DNA of 64,000 bases from Streptomyces sp. Ru62 (GTDB taxonomy: Bacteria; Actinomycetota; Actinomycetes; Streptomycetales; Streptomycetaceae): positions 1 through 64,000 of the forward strand of contig NZ_PQSU01000034.1 in assembly GCF_002920615.1 (NCBI RefSeq), given 5' to 3'. The translations under genes were made by a program, and so were the position numbers. Position 1 is the first letter of the stretch. Each line of letters starts with the position of its first letter. The notes under the pieces were generated by a model. It was given only the letters and a program-made list of their open reading frames with translations, ran no database searches and had not been told where the DNA came from. Positions 1 through 9,721 of this stretch are shown here, one piece after another.

Positions 1-438
1 ACGTGCGACCCCGGCCGGCTCTACCTCCCCACGATCATGGACCCGGTCTACGGCTACCAGGTCACCAACGTCGAAGCCTCCATGTCGTCCCCGTCCAGCC
101 TGCTGCACTGGACCCGCCGCATGATCGAGATCCGCAAGCAGAACCCCGCCTTCGGACTCGGCTCGTTCACCGAACTCACGTCCTCCAACCCGGCGGTCCT
201 GGCGTTCCTGCGCGAGTACGGCGACGACCTGGTGCTGTGCGTGAACAACTTCTCCCGCTTCGCCCAGCCCACCGAACTCGACCTGCGGGCCTACGACGGA
301 CGGCACCCGGTCGAGCTGATCGGCGGGGTGCGCTTCCCGGCCATCGGTGAACTGCCCTACCTGCTCACCCTGCAAGGCCACGGCTTCTACTGGTTCCGGC
401 TCACCCGAGTCGCATCCCGCATCGGCCGCCGCCGCTGA
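1..438 (+). CDS. treS: Trehalose synthase, C-terminal end (partial)
   Basis: This is the last 145 residues of an open frame that enters from the left edge, so the start and the catalytic barrel are missing. The piece reads as the end of a GH13 maltose/trehalose isomerase: the segment RRMIEIRKQNPAFGLG, then a beta-sandwich with FLREYGDDLVLCVNNFSRFAQ, and an end of the form GFYWFRL. TreS interconverts maltose and trehalose in the cytoplasm. Identification leans on the neighbours: maltokinase follows after 31 bases and glgB after that, the standard treS-mak-glgB order of the GlgE alpha-glucan pathway. Another GH13 enzyme cannot be excluded from this fragment alone, but the context makes that unlikely. 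Confidence 0.9.
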   Translation, partial: TCDPGRLYLPTIMDPVYGYQVTNVEASMSSPSSLLHWTRRMIEIRKQNPAFGLGSFTELTSSNPAVLAFLREYGDDLVLCVNNFSRFAQPTELDLRAYDGRHPVELIGGVRFPAIGELPYLLTLQGHGFYWFRLTRVASRIGRRR

Positions 439-469
439 ACGGCCGGCGCCGAGGAAAGGACGCGTCACC

Positions 470-1834
470 ATGCCGAAGACCATCACCCCCCGACCGCGCA
501 CCGCGGCCGGGCCCGACGGGCCACTGGCCTCGTTGGGCGGGCTGCTGCGCGACTGGCTGCCGAGGCAACGCTGGTTCGCGGGCAAGGACCGGCCGGTCAC
601 CGATCTGTCGGTGCTGTCCGTGACGGAGCTGTTCCCGGGGTGTCTGCACCTGCTGGTGCACGCCTCCCACGTGCCGGTGCCCACCCCCGGCGGCACTCCC
701 CCGCCCGGAGACTGCTACCAGCTCCTGCTGGGCCTGCGCCAGCACCTCGCCCCGCGGCTGGAGCGGGCGTTCATCGGGCGTGCCGTGGACGGCCCGCTGG
801 CCGGGTTCGCGGTGTACGACGCCCTGCACGACCCGCGCTCGGCCCATCTGCTGCTGGAGCGGCTGCGGCAGCCCGGCACGGCGGGCCCGCTGCGGTTCGA
901 GAGGGACCCGGCTGCCCATGTGCCCGGCGGTCTGCCGCCGCGACTGCTGGACGCCGAGCAGTCCAACTCCTCGATCGTGTACGGCGACGCCTACATCCTG
1001 AAGGTGTTCCGCCGCATCCAGCCGGGTGTCAACCCTGACCTGGAGGTGCCGGCGGCGCTGACCGCGCAGGGCTGCACCCGGGTGCCCGCGCCGGTGGCGT
1101 GGTTCACCACGACCGCCCCGCGCCCGGCCACCCTCGGGGTGCTGCAGCCGTTCCTGCCGGACGCCGCCGACGGCTGGACGCTGGCACTGCGCGCGCTCGC
1201 CGCGGGCGACCACTTCACCGCCGAGGCCCGCGCGCTGGGCCGGGCCATGGCCGAGGTGCACCTGGCGCTGGCCGAGGCCTTCCCGCCGGCCGGGCCGGGC
1301 GAGAACGGCCGTACGGCCGAGGCGATGTGCGCGCGGCTCGACGCCGCCGCGCACGCCGTCCCCGGGCTGCTGCCCTACGTGCCCGGCCTCAAGGCCGCGT
1401 TCGGGGCGCTCGCCACGTGCGACACCGGGCCGCCCGCCCAGCGCATCCACGGCGATCTGCACCTCGGGCAGGTGCTGCGGGCCGGCCGCGACTGGTTCGT
1501 CATCGACTTCGAGGGCGAGCCGTCCCGTCCGCTCGCCGAGCGGCGGGCCCCGCAGTCCCCGGTGCGGGACGTCGCCGGGATGCTCCGCTCCTTCGACTAC
1601 GCGGCCCAGCAGCGCCGCCCCTGGCGACCCGAGTGGGCGCGCCGCTGCCGGGAGGCGTTCTGCGCGGGCTACGCGGCCCGCGCCGGCTGGGACCCACGCA
1701 AGAAGCACGCGCTGCTGCGCGCGCACGAGACGGACAGGGCGGTCTACGAGGTGCTCTACGAGGCGCGACACCGGCCCGACTGGCTGCCGGTACCGATGGC
1801 GGCGATCAAGCGGCTCGCCGTGTGGGGAGGCTGA
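470..1834 (+). CDS. mak: Maltokinase
   Basis: The product is a 454-residue kinase-like protein that phosphorylates maltose to maltose 1-phosphate, the donor for GlgE. The ATG at 470 was chosen because GAGGAAAGGA lies at 451-460; the frame is open further upstream but that part overlaps treS. The C-terminal half carries an aminoglycoside-phosphotransferase-type catalytic loop, RIHGDLHLGQVL, followed by the metal-binding VIDFEGEP segment. The N-terminal part has DWLPRQRWFAGK, typical of the maltokinase cap domain. In many actinomycetes this protein (Pep2) stands alone or fused to TreS; here it is a separate gene. It ends three bases before glgB, so the two are probably translated from one message. 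Confidence 0.93.
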   Translation: MPKTITPRPRTAAGPDGPLASLGGLLRDWLPRQRWFAGKDRPVTDLSVLSVTELFPGCLHLLVHASHVPVPTPGGTPPPGDCYQLLLGLRQHLAPRLERAFIGRAVDGPLAGFAVYDALHDPRSAHLLLERLRQPGTAGPLRFERDPAAHVPGGLPPRLLDAEQSNSSIVYGDAYILKVFRRIQPGVNPDLEVPAALTAQGCTRVPAPVAWFTTTAPRPATLGVLQPFLPDAADGWTLALRALAAGDHFTAEARALGRAMAEVHLALAEAFPPAGPGENGRTAEAMCARLDAAAHAVPGLLPYVPGLKAAFGALATCDTGPPAQRIHGDLHLGQVLRAGRDWFVIDFEGEPSRPLAERRAPQSPVRDVAGMLRSFDYAAQQRRPWRPEWARRCREAFCAGYAARAGWDPRKKHALLRAHETDRAVYEVLYEARHRPDWLPVPMAAIKRLAVWGG

Positions 1835-1837
1835 CCC

Positions 1838-4039
1838 ATGGCACTGAAGGACACCACGCGCCCCGAGACCGCCGGGCCCAGGCCGCCCGCGGCCGTGGCC
1901 CTGGACCCCGACGACCGCGGCCGGCTGCTGGCCGGCGCGCATCACGATCCGCACGCCCTGCTGGGCGCCCACCCGGTGCCGGACGGCATCCTGTTCCGGG
2001 CGCTGCGGCCGAACGCCCGTGCGGTGAGCGTCGTGATCGACGGCACGCGCACCGCGCTGCGGTCGGAGGGCGACGGTCTGTTCGCCGCCGTCCTGCCCTG
2101 CGCGGAGGTCCCGTCGTACACGCTGCTCGTCGCGTACGACGACACCGAGCAGGAGGTGCACGACCCGTACCGCTTCCTGCCCGCCCTCGGCGAACTGGAC
2201 CTGCACCTGATCCGGGAGGGCCGGCACGAGCAGCTGTGGCGGGCGCTCGGGGCCGAGCCGATGGTCCACCAGGGAGTGCCCGGCACCCGCTTCACCGTCT
2301 GGGCGCCGAACGCCCAGGGGGTGCGGGTGGCCGGGGACTTCACGTACTGGGACGGCACGCAGTACCCGATGCGGTCGCTCGGCGCGTCCGGGGTGTGGGA
2401 GCTGTTCCTGCCCGGGATCGGCGAGGGCACCCGGTACAAGTTCGAGATCACCTCGCGGTACGGGCACCGGTTCCTGAAGGCGGACCCGATGGCGCGGGGC
2501 ACGGAGGTGCCGCCGGACACGGCGTCGGTCGTGACGTCCTCGCACTACGAGTGGGGTGACGCGCAGTGGATGGCGCACCGCGGTGACACGCCCGTGCACC
2601 AGGCGCCGTTCTCGGTGTACGAGGTGCATCTCCCGTCGTGGCGGCCGGGGCTCACCTACCGTCAGCTCGCGGAGGAACTCCCGCCGTACGTCAAGGAGAT
2701 GGGCTTCACCCATGTGGAGCTGATGCCGGTGGCGGGGTACCCGTTCAGCGGTTCCTGGGGCTACCAGGTCACCTCCTACTACGCGCCGACGCCCCGGCTC
2801 GGCTCGCCGGACGACTTCCGGTACTTCGTGGACGCCTGTCACCGGGCCGGCCTCGGCGTGATCATGGACTGGGTGCCCGCGCACTTCCCGAAGGACGACT
2901 GGGCGCTGGCCCGGTTCGACGGGGACCCGCTGTACGAGCCCGGGAACGCGCTGCGGGCGGAGCACCCGGACTGGGGGACGTACGAGTTCGACTACGGCCG
3001 CACCGAGGTGCGCAACTTCCTCGTGGCGAACGCCGTGTACTGGTGCGAGGAGTTCCACATCGACGGGCTGCGCGTGGACGCCGTCGCCTCGATGCTCTAC
3101 CTGGACTACTCGCGGGACTCCGGGCAGTGGGAACCCAACGTCTTCGGCGGCCGGGAGGACCTGGACGCCGTGGCCTTCCTCCAGGAGATGAACGCCACCG
3201 TGTACCGGCGCTGCCCGGGCGTGGTGACCATCGCCGAGGAGTCCACCGCGTGGGACGGGGTGACCCGGCCGACGGACAGCGGCGGGCTCGGGTTCGGGCT
3301 GAAGTGGAACATGGGCTGGATGCACGACTCGCTGGAGTACATCCAGAAGGAGCCGGTGCACCGCAAGTACCACCACGACGAGATGACCTTCTCGATGGTG
3401 TACGCCTACAGCGAGAACTACGTCCTGCCGATCTCCCACGACGAGGTGGTGCACGGCAAGCAGGCGCTGGTGTCGAAGATGCCCGGAGACTGGTGGCAGC
3501 GGCGCGCCAACCACCGGGCCTACCTCGGCTTCATGTGGGCCCACCCCGGTAAACAGCTGTTGTTCATGGGGCAGGAGTTCGCCCAGGGGGCCGAGTGGTC
3601 GCACACCCACGGTCCCGAGTGGTGGCTGCTCTCCGACGACTACCACTCCGCCGGCGACCACCGGGGCGTGCAGGCCCTGGTGCGGGACCTCAACGCGGTG
3701 TACCGGGCGACGCCGGCGCTGTGGCAGCGGGACACCGACCCGGGCGGCTTCCGGTGGGTGCTGTGCGACGCGGCGGACGACAACGTACTGGCGTTCCTGC
3801 GCTTCGCCGCCGACGGCGGCCCGCTGCTGGCGGTGTCGAACTTCTCCCCGGTCGTCCGGCACGACTACCGCCTGTGGACCCCCGACGGGTTCCCCGCCTG
3901 GCGCGAGGCGCTGAACACCGACGACACCCGGTACGGCGGCAGCGGCGTCCGCACCGGGGGGCCCGTCAAGCCCGAGGAGGGGTTCCTGAAGCTGACGCTG
4001 CCCCCGCTCGCCACCGTCTGGCTGACGCCGGAGGGCTGA
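1838..4039 (+). CDS. glgB: 1,4-alpha-glucan branching enzyme
   Basis: This 733-residue protein makes alpha-1,6 branches in glycogen or alpha-glucan. Two carbohydrate-binding beta domains occupy about residues 25-230 (GAHHDPHALLGAHPVPDG and RFTVWAPNAQGVRVAGDF). The GH13 barrel follows. Its catalytic regions are visible: DWVPAHFPKDDWAL, the nucleophile region GLRVDAVASMLYLDYSR, the acid/base region TIAEESTAWDGVTRP and the stabiliser region LPISHDEVVHGK. The length fits the GlgB family. The start is three bases after maltokinase, so this is the third gene of the operon. Streptomyces commonly carry two branching enzymes; the treS-mak linkage marks this one as the GlgE-pathway copy. glgE itself is not in the visible part and may lie to the left of the window. 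Confidence 0.95.
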   Translation: MALKDTTRPETAGPRPPAAVALDPDDRGRLLAGAHHDPHALLGAHPVPDGILFRALRPNARAVSVVIDGTRTALRSEGDGLFAAVLPCAEVPSYTLLVAYDDTEQEVHDPYRFLPALGELDLHLIREGRHEQLWRALGAEPMVHQGVPGTRFTVWAPNAQGVRVAGDFTYWDGTQYPMRSLGASGVWELFLPGIGEGTRYKFEITSRYGHRFLKADPMARGTEVPPDTASVVTSSHYEWGDAQWMAHRGDTPVHQAPFSVYEVHLPSWRPGLTYRQLAEELPPYVKEMGFTHVELMPVAGYPFSGSWGYQVTSYYAPTPRLGSPDDFRYFVDACHRAGLGVIMDWVPAHFPKDDWALARFDGDPLYEPGNALRAEHPDWGTYEFDYGRTEVRNFLVANAVYWCEEFHIDGLRVDAVASMLYLDYSRDSGQWEPNVFGGREDLDAVAFLQEMNATVYRRCPGVVTIAEESTAWDGVTRPTDSGGLGFGLKWNMGWMHDSLEYIQKEPVHRKYHHDEMTFSMVYAYSENYVLPISHDEVVHGKQALVSKMPGDWWQRRANHRAYLGFMWAHPGKQLLFMGQEFAQGAEWSHTHGPEWWLLSDDYHSAGDHRGVQALVRDLNAVYRATPALWQRDTDPGGFRWVLCDAADDNVLAFLRFAADGGPLLAVSNFSPVVRHDYRLWTPDGFPAWREALNTDDTRYGGSGVRTGGPVKPEEGFLKLTLPPLATVWLTPEG

Positions 4040-4131
4040 AAGCCGCAGGTGTCGGCGGCCGTACGAGGGGGCAGTCGGGGTCGTACAGACAGCGACTGCC
4101 CTCGTGGCACGGACAAGAAGGGCGGCACCAC

Positions 4132-5220
4132 GTGCGCACCGTCGGAGTGGAGGAGGAACTCCTTCTGGTCGATCCGGACAGCGGCGACCCGAAGGCGCTG
4201 GCGGCGGCCGTACTCGCCCATGCCGCCCAGGACGATCCCGAACAGGACATCTTCGAGAAGGAGCTGTTCGGGCAGATGCTGGAGTTCGCCACGCATCCGC
4301 AGTCGGACATGGCGGACCTCGGCGACGAGATCGTCCGCTGCCGCAAGGAGGCGGCCCGGCACGCGGGACAGATCGGCTGCGCGGTCGCCGCGCTGGCCAC
4401 CTCCCCGCTGCCGGTCAGCCCCTCCCTCAGCGTGAACGACCGGTACCAGTGGCTGGCCGAGCGGTTCGGCGTACCCACCTGGGAGCAATTGGTCTGCGGC
4501 TGCCACGTCCATGTGTCGGTGGAGTCCGACGAGGAGGGCGTCGCGGTCCTCGACCGGATCCGTCCGTGGCTGCCGGTGCTGCGGGCGATCAGCGGGAACT
4601 CCCCGTTCTGGCGGGGCCGGAACACCGGGTACGCCAGCTACCGCAGCCGGGTGTGGAACCGGTGGCCGTCGGCCGGCCCGACGGAGCCGTTCGGGTCCGC
4701 CGAGCGGTACCACCGCAGGGTGGCCGACATGGTGGCGACCGGGGTCATCCTCGACGAGGCGATGGCGTACTTCGACGCGCGGCTGTCCGCCCGTTACCCC
4801 ACGGTGGAGATCCGGGTGGCGGACGTGTGCCTGAGCGCGGAGAGCGCCGTGCTGATCGCGACGCTCTGCCGCGCCCTGGTGGAGACGACCGCCCGGGAGT
4901 GGCGGGCGGGCCGGCCGGCGCCCGACCCCGGGGTGAGCCTGCTCCGGCTGGCCGACTGGCAGGCCGCCCGCTACGGCCTGGAGGAGGATCTGCTCGACCC
5001 GGTGACCATGCGGCCCCGGCGCGCGCCCCGGGTGCTGCGCTCCCTGCTGGAGTACACGGGGGACGCGCTCACCGGGAGCGGCGACGCGGCCCGTGCCGAG
5101 CGGGCCGTCGAGGAGCTGCTGCGCACGGGCAACGGCGCGCAGGAGCAGCGCAGGCTGCTGGAGCACACCGGCAGCCTGCGGGACGTCGTCACCGAGTGCG
5201 TGCGGCGCACACAGCACTGA
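4132..5220 (+). CDS. YbdK-type carboxylate-amine ligase (GCS2 family)
   Basis: The 362-residue product belongs to the glutamate-cysteine ligase 2 family of ATP-dependent carboxylate-amine ligases. The GTG at 4132 gives the expected N-terminus MRTVGVEEELLLVDP, where the EEE motif binds metal-ATP; the open frame upstream has no such signature. Other family marks are MLEFATHPQSDM, the histidine-rich CGCHVHVSV and SGNSPFWRGRNTGYASYRS. These proteins ligate an amino acid to a carboxylate, with weak glutamate-cysteine ligase activity in E. coli YbdK; actinomycetes use mycothiol, not glutathione, so the true substrate is unclear. It lies 92 bases after glgB on the same strand and could be read through from that operon. 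Confidence 0.85.
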   Translation: MRTVGVEEELLLVDPDSGDPKALAAAVLAHAAQDDPEQDIFEKELFGQMLEFATHPQSDMADLGDEIVRCRKEAARHAGQIGCAVAALATSPLPVSPSLSVNDRYQWLAERFGVPTWEQLVCGCHVHVSVESDEEGVAVLDRIRPWLPVLRAISGNSPFWRGRNTGYASYRSRVWNRWPSAGPTEPFGSAERYHRRVADMVATGVILDEAMAYFDARLSARYPTVEIRVADVCLSAESAVLIATLCRALVETTAREWRAGRPAPDPGVSLLRLADWQAARYGLEEDLLDPVTMRPRRAPRVLRSLLEYTGDALTGSGDAARAERAVEELLRTGNGAQEQRRLLEHTGSLRDVVTECVRRTQH

Positions 5221-5229
5221 GCGGGCCGG

Positions 5230-5463
5230 TCAGAGGATCAGCACCAGGGCGTACACCAGGAAGAAGGCCGCGATCAGCACGACCAGCAGCAGGATCAGGG
5301 TCAGCGGCGCCTTGGCCCAGCCCCTTTGCTGGACGTGCGGCTCGCGGGGGCCGGCCTCGGGCATGCTGCTCTCGGCCGGCGGGGTCTCGCCGGGCGGAAC
5401 TCCGCCACCTGGTTCCAGACCGGTCGTGCGCTCGGGTTCCGGATCGGGGTTCACATGACTCAT
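5230..5463 (-). CDS. DUF6480-type small membrane protein
   Basis: A 77-residue protein starting MSHVNPDPEPERTTGLEPGG, recalled as the DUF6480 family common in Streptomyces. The first 50 residues are proline- and glutamate-rich and probably disordered. One hydrophobic helix, LTLILLLVVLIAAFFLVYAL, fills the C-terminus, so the protein is probably a tail-anchored single-pass membrane protein. The ATG at 5463 is chosen because the family begins at MSHVNPDP; in-frame ATGs up to 5499 exist. An inverted repeat GTGTCC-N10-GGACAC (5464-5485) lies directly before the start. It converges on the ligase gene. Function unknown. Confidence 0.7.
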   Translation of the reverse strand: MSHVNPDPEPERTTGLEPGGGVPPGETPPAESSMPEAGPREPHVQQRGWAKAPLTLILLLVVLIAAFFLVYALVLIL

Positions 5464-5612
5464 GTGTCCCGAGTCCCCAGGACACGCCCACATCATCAAC
5501 CGATCACGACTTCCCCGTTCCCGTCACCGAACGCGCTTGCCTGGGCTACATTCGAGCACCGCCGACACAGAGCCGATCGGCGGAGTGACCGTCCGTACAC
5601 CAGGAGCAGCGC

Positions 5613-7511
5613 ATGCGGAACCTCGCCCCCGGTCCCGCCGTCGCCCCGCCGCTCACCGGCGGCCTCGCCGACAGCGTGTTCGCCACGGCGGAACGGAATC
5701 CGACGCTGCCGGTCCTCGCGCGCCGGGCCGGTCCCGCCGCCGCGGGCTGGCAGGAGGTGACGGCGGTCGAGCTGCGGGACGAGGTGGTCGACCTGGCCAA
5801 GGGCCTGATCGCCGCCGGGATCTCGCCCGGCCACCGGGTGGCCCTGATGGCCCGCACCCGCTACGAGTGGACGGTGCTCGCCCACGCGCTGTGGGCGGTG
5901 GGCGCCGAGATCGTGCCGGTCCATCCGGCTTCCTCACGGGAGCAGGTGGAGTGGATCCTGCGCGACGCGGGCTGTGTGGCCGTGGTCGTGGAGGACGAGC
6001 AGGGCGTCATGACCGTCGGTACCGTGTGCACCCGGCTGCCGCGGCTGCGGCACGTCTGGCAGCTCGACGCGGGCGCCCTGCCGGACCTCGTCGAGCGGGG
6101 CACGGCCGTCCCGTACACCACGGTGGAGTCGCTGCGCCGGATCGTGCTGCCGGACTCCACGGCCGCCATCGTCTACACCTCCGGCACCTCGGGCCGTCCG
6201 ATGGGCTGCGCGCTCAGCCACCGCGGTCTGGCCTACCCCTGCGACACGCTGCTGGCCGGCTGGGCGCACACCGCCGCACCGCCGGGCGAACAGCCGTCCG
6301 TGCTGGCGTTCCTGCCGTTCTCGCACGTCTACGGCATCATGATCATGCTGATGTGTGTGCGCGGCGGGGTCCTGATGGCGCACGAGCCGGAGCTGACCGG
6401 GCCGGCCCTGTCGTCGGCCCTGAGCACGTTCCGGCCGACGTACCTGTACGGCGTGCCGTCGGTGTTCGAGAAGCTCTACAAGACCTTTCTGCGCACCGCC
6501 CGACAAGCGGGCCGGGGCGCCCTGTTCGAGCGGGCCGCGCAGACCGCGCGGGACTTCGCCGCGGCCGAGGAGCGCCGGCGGCTGGGCACGGGGCCGGGCC
6601 CCGGGCTCGAACTGAGGCTGCAACACGCCCTGTACGAGCGGACGGTGTACCGCAGGCTGCGGGCCGCGCTCGGCGGCCGGGTGGTGCGCGGGACCTCCGG
6701 CGGCAGCGCGCTCGACCGCGAACTGTGCCTGTTCTACGAGGGCATCGGCGTGTACCTCCACGACGGGTACGGGCTCACGGAGGCCTCCGGCGGGATCACC
6801 ATGCAGCCGCTCGGCCGGGAGAAGTCCGGGACCGTGGGCCTGCCGCTGCCCGGCACCGAGATCCAGGTGGCCGACGACGGGGAGATCCTGGTGCGCGGAC
6901 CCTCGGTGTTCCAGGGCTACATCAGCGACGAGCACGCGACGCGGGCCGCGCTGCGCGGCGGCTGGCTGGCCACCGGGGACATCGGCCGGCTGGACTCCGA
7001 GGGCTACCTGACGATCACCGGGCGCAAGAAGGACATCATCGTCACCAGCGGCGGCAAGAGCGTGGCCCCGGCCCTGCTGGAGCAGCGGCTGCGGATGCAC
7101 CCGCTGGTCCACCAGGCGGTGGTGATCGGCGACGACCGGCCCTGTGTCGGTGCCCTGATCACCCTGGACCCGGAGTTCCTCGCGGACTGGCGGGCCGCCC
7201 TGGCGCTGCAGGGTGACGCCCAGGGACGGGAGACCCGGGAGGAGAACGCGCTGCGGGAGGAGATCGCGCGGGCGGTGGCCTCCGCCAACAGTGCGGTGTC
7301 CCGCGCGGAGTCGATCAGGGTCTACCGTGTCCTCCAGGAACCGTTCGCACCGGACAACGGGCTGCTGACGCCGTCCATGAAGCTGCGCCGGGACGCCGTC
7401 GTGCGGCACTACGCGGCCGAGATCGAGGCGATGTACCAGGCGCGCTCCCGGTCGCGGCCGGGTCCGCCGGAGCCGGCCGAGTGGGACGAACCGGACGATG
7501 TCTTCCGCTGA
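5613..7511 (+). CDS. AMP-dependent synthetase, long-chain fatty acid-CoA ligase type
   Basis: The 632-residue protein activates a carboxylic acid, probably a long-chain fatty acid, to an acyl-adenylate and then a CoA thioester. The phosphate-binding loop is IVYTSGTSGRPMG near residue 190, followed by FLPFSHVYG. The A5/A7 motifs DGYGLTEASGG and WLATGDIGRLDSEGYLTITG and the A8/A10 segment GRKKDIIVTSGGKSVAP are intact. The ATG at 5613 has CAGGAGCAG just upstream. The long region after the A5 motif matches FadD15-like actinobacterial ligases. It overlaps the open frame of the next gene but that gene probably starts further down at 7675. Confidence 0.9.
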   Translation: MRNLAPGPAVAPPLTGGLADSVFATAERNPTLPVLARRAGPAAAGWQEVTAVELRDEVVDLAKGLIAAGISPGHRVALMARTRYEWTVLAHALWAVGAEIVPVHPASSREQVEWILRDAGCVAVVVEDEQGVMTVGTVCTRLPRLRHVWQLDAGALPDLVERGTAVPYTTVESLRRIVLPDSTAAIVYTSGTSGRPMGCALSHRGLAYPCDTLLAGWAHTAAPPGEQPSVLAFLPFSHVYGIMIMLMCVRGGVLMAHEPELTGPALSSALSTFRPTYLYGVPSVFEKLYKTFLRTARQAGRGALFERAAQTARDFAAAEERRRLGTGPGPGLELRLQHALYERTVYRRLRAALGGRVVRGTSGGSALDRELCLFYEGIGVYLHDGYGLTEASGGITMQPLGREKSGTVGLPLPGTEIQVADDGEILVRGPSVFQGYISDEHATRAALRGGWLATGDIGRLDSEGYLTITGRKKDIIVTSGGKSVAPALLEQRLRMHPLVHQAVVIGDDRPCVGALITLDPEFLADWRAALALQGDAQGRETREENALREEIARAVASANSAVSRAESIRVYRVLQEPFAPDNGLLTPSMKLRRDAVVRHYAAEIEAMYQARSRSRPGPPEPAEWDEPDDVFR

Positions 7512-7674
7512 CGAGGGCCGCGGGAGTACGGCGTACGGGCGGTGGGTCCGAGGGGGGACGGATAGCCTGCGCGGCTGGGGGAACCCGCAGCGCAGCGAGA
7601 GATCAGCAACGACGACCGTTCCGGTCGGAAGGGGCCGAGCCGGCCCGTTCCGGGCCGGGGCCGGGGAATGCGAG

Positions 7675-8109
7675 ATGGTGACGGAGCCGCGCTGGGACGA
7701 CACACCGCCCTCGGAGGAGAGGTACGAGCGTACGTTCTCCTTCCCTGGTGAGCTGCGCAACGTCACGGGCGCGCGGCTCGCGGCGGAGGAGTTCCTGTGC
7801 GCCCTCGCCCGGGACGCGCCGCCGGGCGCGCACGAGTACTGGGACGACATCCTGCTGGTCGTGACCGAACTGGCCGCGAACGCGATCCAGTACGCGCCCG
7901 GTCCGTTCGACCTGCGGATGCGCCGCACCTTCGACGGGGTGCACGTGACGATGCGGGACACCAGCACGACCAAGCCGGAGCCACGGCCGTTCCACCCGCG
8001 CACGGGCGGTGGCGGCATCGGCTGGCACCTGGTGCACACGCTGTGCACCCAGGTCAGCGTGGTGGTGCACGACCGTGGCAAGGACATCCACGCATTCCTG
8101 CCCTGGTGA
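7675..8109 (+). CDS. RsbW-like ATP-binding protein
   Basis: A 144-residue GHKL ATPase domain resembling anti-sigma serine kinases. The N-box reads VVTELAANAIQYA; a glycine-rich segment RTGGGGIGWHLV corresponds to the G-box. There is no sensor or membrane part, so it is a stand-alone soluble kinase or ATP-binding regulator, as seen in dozens of copies per Streptomyces genome. The frame is open back to an ATG at 7498 inside the acyl-CoA ligase, but the conserved part begins near 7675, where GGGG lies nine bases upstream. No sigma or antagonist gene is adjacent, so its partner is unknown. Confidence 0.75.
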   Translation: MVTEPRWDDTPPSEERYERTFSFPGELRNVTGARLAAEEFLCALARDAPPGAHEYWDDILLVVTELAANAIQYAPGPFDLRMRRTFDGVHVTMRDTSTTKPEPRPFHPRTGGGGIGWHLVHTLCTQVSVVVHDRGKDIHAFLPW

Positions 8110-8325
8110 CGTGTGACAGGCGTGCGAACGTGCAGGTGTGCGACGTGTAGGTGTGCGCCGGGCGGTTACTCCGCCCCACAGTGGGGCATGCGGTCCCCAC
8201 GCGTTCGTCTGCCTGCCGCACCCGGCTGGCGGAACGGCTGGAGGCACGGTGGGATCGGAGTCGGCGCAAGCGATCCAGGGCATGCGAACGGCGTCGAGTC
8301 GGACCACCCGGAGCCGCAGAAAGGG

Positions 8326-9702
8326 ATGAACACCGTGACACGACCCAGGATCCTGGTGGTTGGCGCAGGCTTCGCCGGAGTCGACTGCGTCCGCCGCCTG
8401 GAGCGGAAACTCGCCCCGGACGAGGCCGACGTCACCCTGGTGACGCCGTTCGCCTACCAGCTCTATCTGCCGCTGCTGCCCCAGGTCGCCTCCGGCGTGC
8501 TGACGCCGCAGTCGATCGCCCTGTCGTTGCGCCGCAGCAAGAAGTACCGCACCCGGATCATTCCCGGCGGCGCGATCGGGGTGGACCTGAAGGCCAAGGT
8601 GTGCGTCATCCGCACCATCACCGACAAGATCGTCAACGAGCCTTACGACTACATCGTGCTGGCGCCGGGCAGCGTGACCCGCACCTTCGACATCCCGGGC
8701 CTGACCGAGCACGCCTTCGGGATGAAGACCCTCGCCGAGGCCGCCTACATCCGCGACCACGTCATCTCGCAGCTCGACCTGGCGGACGCCAGCGACGACC
8801 CTGCCGAGCGGGCCGCGCGGCTGCAGTTCGTGGTGGTCGGCGGCGGCTACGCGGGCACCGAGACCGCGGCCTGCCTCCAGCGGCTGACGCACGCGGCCGT
8901 GCAGCGCTACCCGCGGCTGGACCCGGGCCTGATCAAGTGGCATCTGATCGACATCGCGCCCAAGCTGATGCCCGAGCTGGGCGACAAGCTCGGCCGCAGC
9001 GCGCAGGAGATCCTCAAGCGGCGCGGCGTCGAGGTCTCGCTGGGCGTGTCGATCGACAAGGCCGGCCCGGAGGAGGTGACCTTCACCGACGGCCGGGTGG
9101 TGCCGACGCACACCCTGATCTGGACGGCCGGGGTGGTCGCCAGCCCGCTCATCGCCACGCTCGGGGCGGAGACCGTCAAGGGCCGGCTGGCCGTCACCCC
9201 GGAGATGTGCCTGCCGGGCCACGACGGGGTGTTCGCGCTCGGTGACTCGGCGGCCGTGCCGGACCTGGCCAAGGGCCAGGAGGGCGCGGTCTGCCCGCCC
9301 ACCGCGCAGCACGCCATGCGGCAGGGCAGGAAGGTCGCCGACAACGTCATCGCGACGCTGCGCGGGCAGCAGATGCAGCCGTACGTCCACAAGGACCTGG
9401 GCCTCGTCGTCGACCTCGGCGGCAAGGACGCGGTGTCCAAGCCGCTGGGGGTCGAACTGCGCGGGATCCCGGCGCAGGCGGTGGCGCGCGGTTACCACTG
9501 GTCGGCGCTGCGCACCAACGTCGCCAAGACCCGGGTGATGACCAACTGGCTGCTGAACGCGGTCGCGGGCGACGATTTCGTCCGCACCGGCTTCCAGGCC
9601 CGCAAGCCCGCCCGGCTGAAGGACTTCGAGTTCACCGACTCCTACCTGACACCGGACGAGGTCCGGGCCCGGGTCGAGGGCGCGGGCATCGACCATCCGT
9701 GA
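8326..9702 (+). CDS. NAD(P)/FAD-dependent oxidoreductase, type II NADH dehydrogenase-like
   Basis: A 458-residue two-dinucleotide-binding flavoprotein. The FAD site is RILVVGAGFAGVDCVRRLE at the N-terminus; the NAD site is FVVVGGGYAGTETAACLQ near residue 170; the C-terminal FAD signature is GVFALGDSAAVPD. This layout matches Ndh-2 enzymes, which pass electrons from NADH to menaquinone at the inner face of the membrane. The ATG at 8326 has AAAGGG right before it. The C-terminus lacks an obvious membrane helix, so binding would be peripheral. A strong hairpin terminator follows at 9722-9754. Confidence 0.85.
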   Translation: MNTVTRPRILVVGAGFAGVDCVRRLERKLAPDEADVTLVTPFAYQLYLPLLPQVASGVLTPQSIALSLRRSKKYRTRIIPGGAIGVDLKAKVCVIRTITDKIVNEPYDYIVLAPGSVTRTFDIPGLTEHAFGMKTLAEAAYIRDHVISQLDLADASDDPAERAARLQFVVVGGGYAGTETAACLQRLTHAAVQRYPRLDPGLIKWHLIDIAPKLMPELGDKLGRSAQEILKRRGVEVSLGVSIDKAGPEEVTFTDGRVVPTHTLIWTAGVVASPLIATLGAETVKGRLAVTPEMCLPGHDGVFALGDSAAVPDLAKGQEGAVCPPTAQHAMRQGRKVADNVIATLRGQQMQPYVHKDLGLVVDLGGKDAVSKPLGVELRGIPAQAVARGYHWSALRTNVAKTRVMTNWLLNAVAGDDFVRTGFQARKPARLKDFEFTDSYLTPDEVRARVEGAGIDHP

Positions 9703-9721
9703 GGTGACGTGGATCACCTGC

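Noticed and set aside
401..3862. A 1153-residue open frame on the minus strand
   Set aside because: Antisense to maltokinase and glgB, low-complexity Arg/Val/Pro content, no domain.
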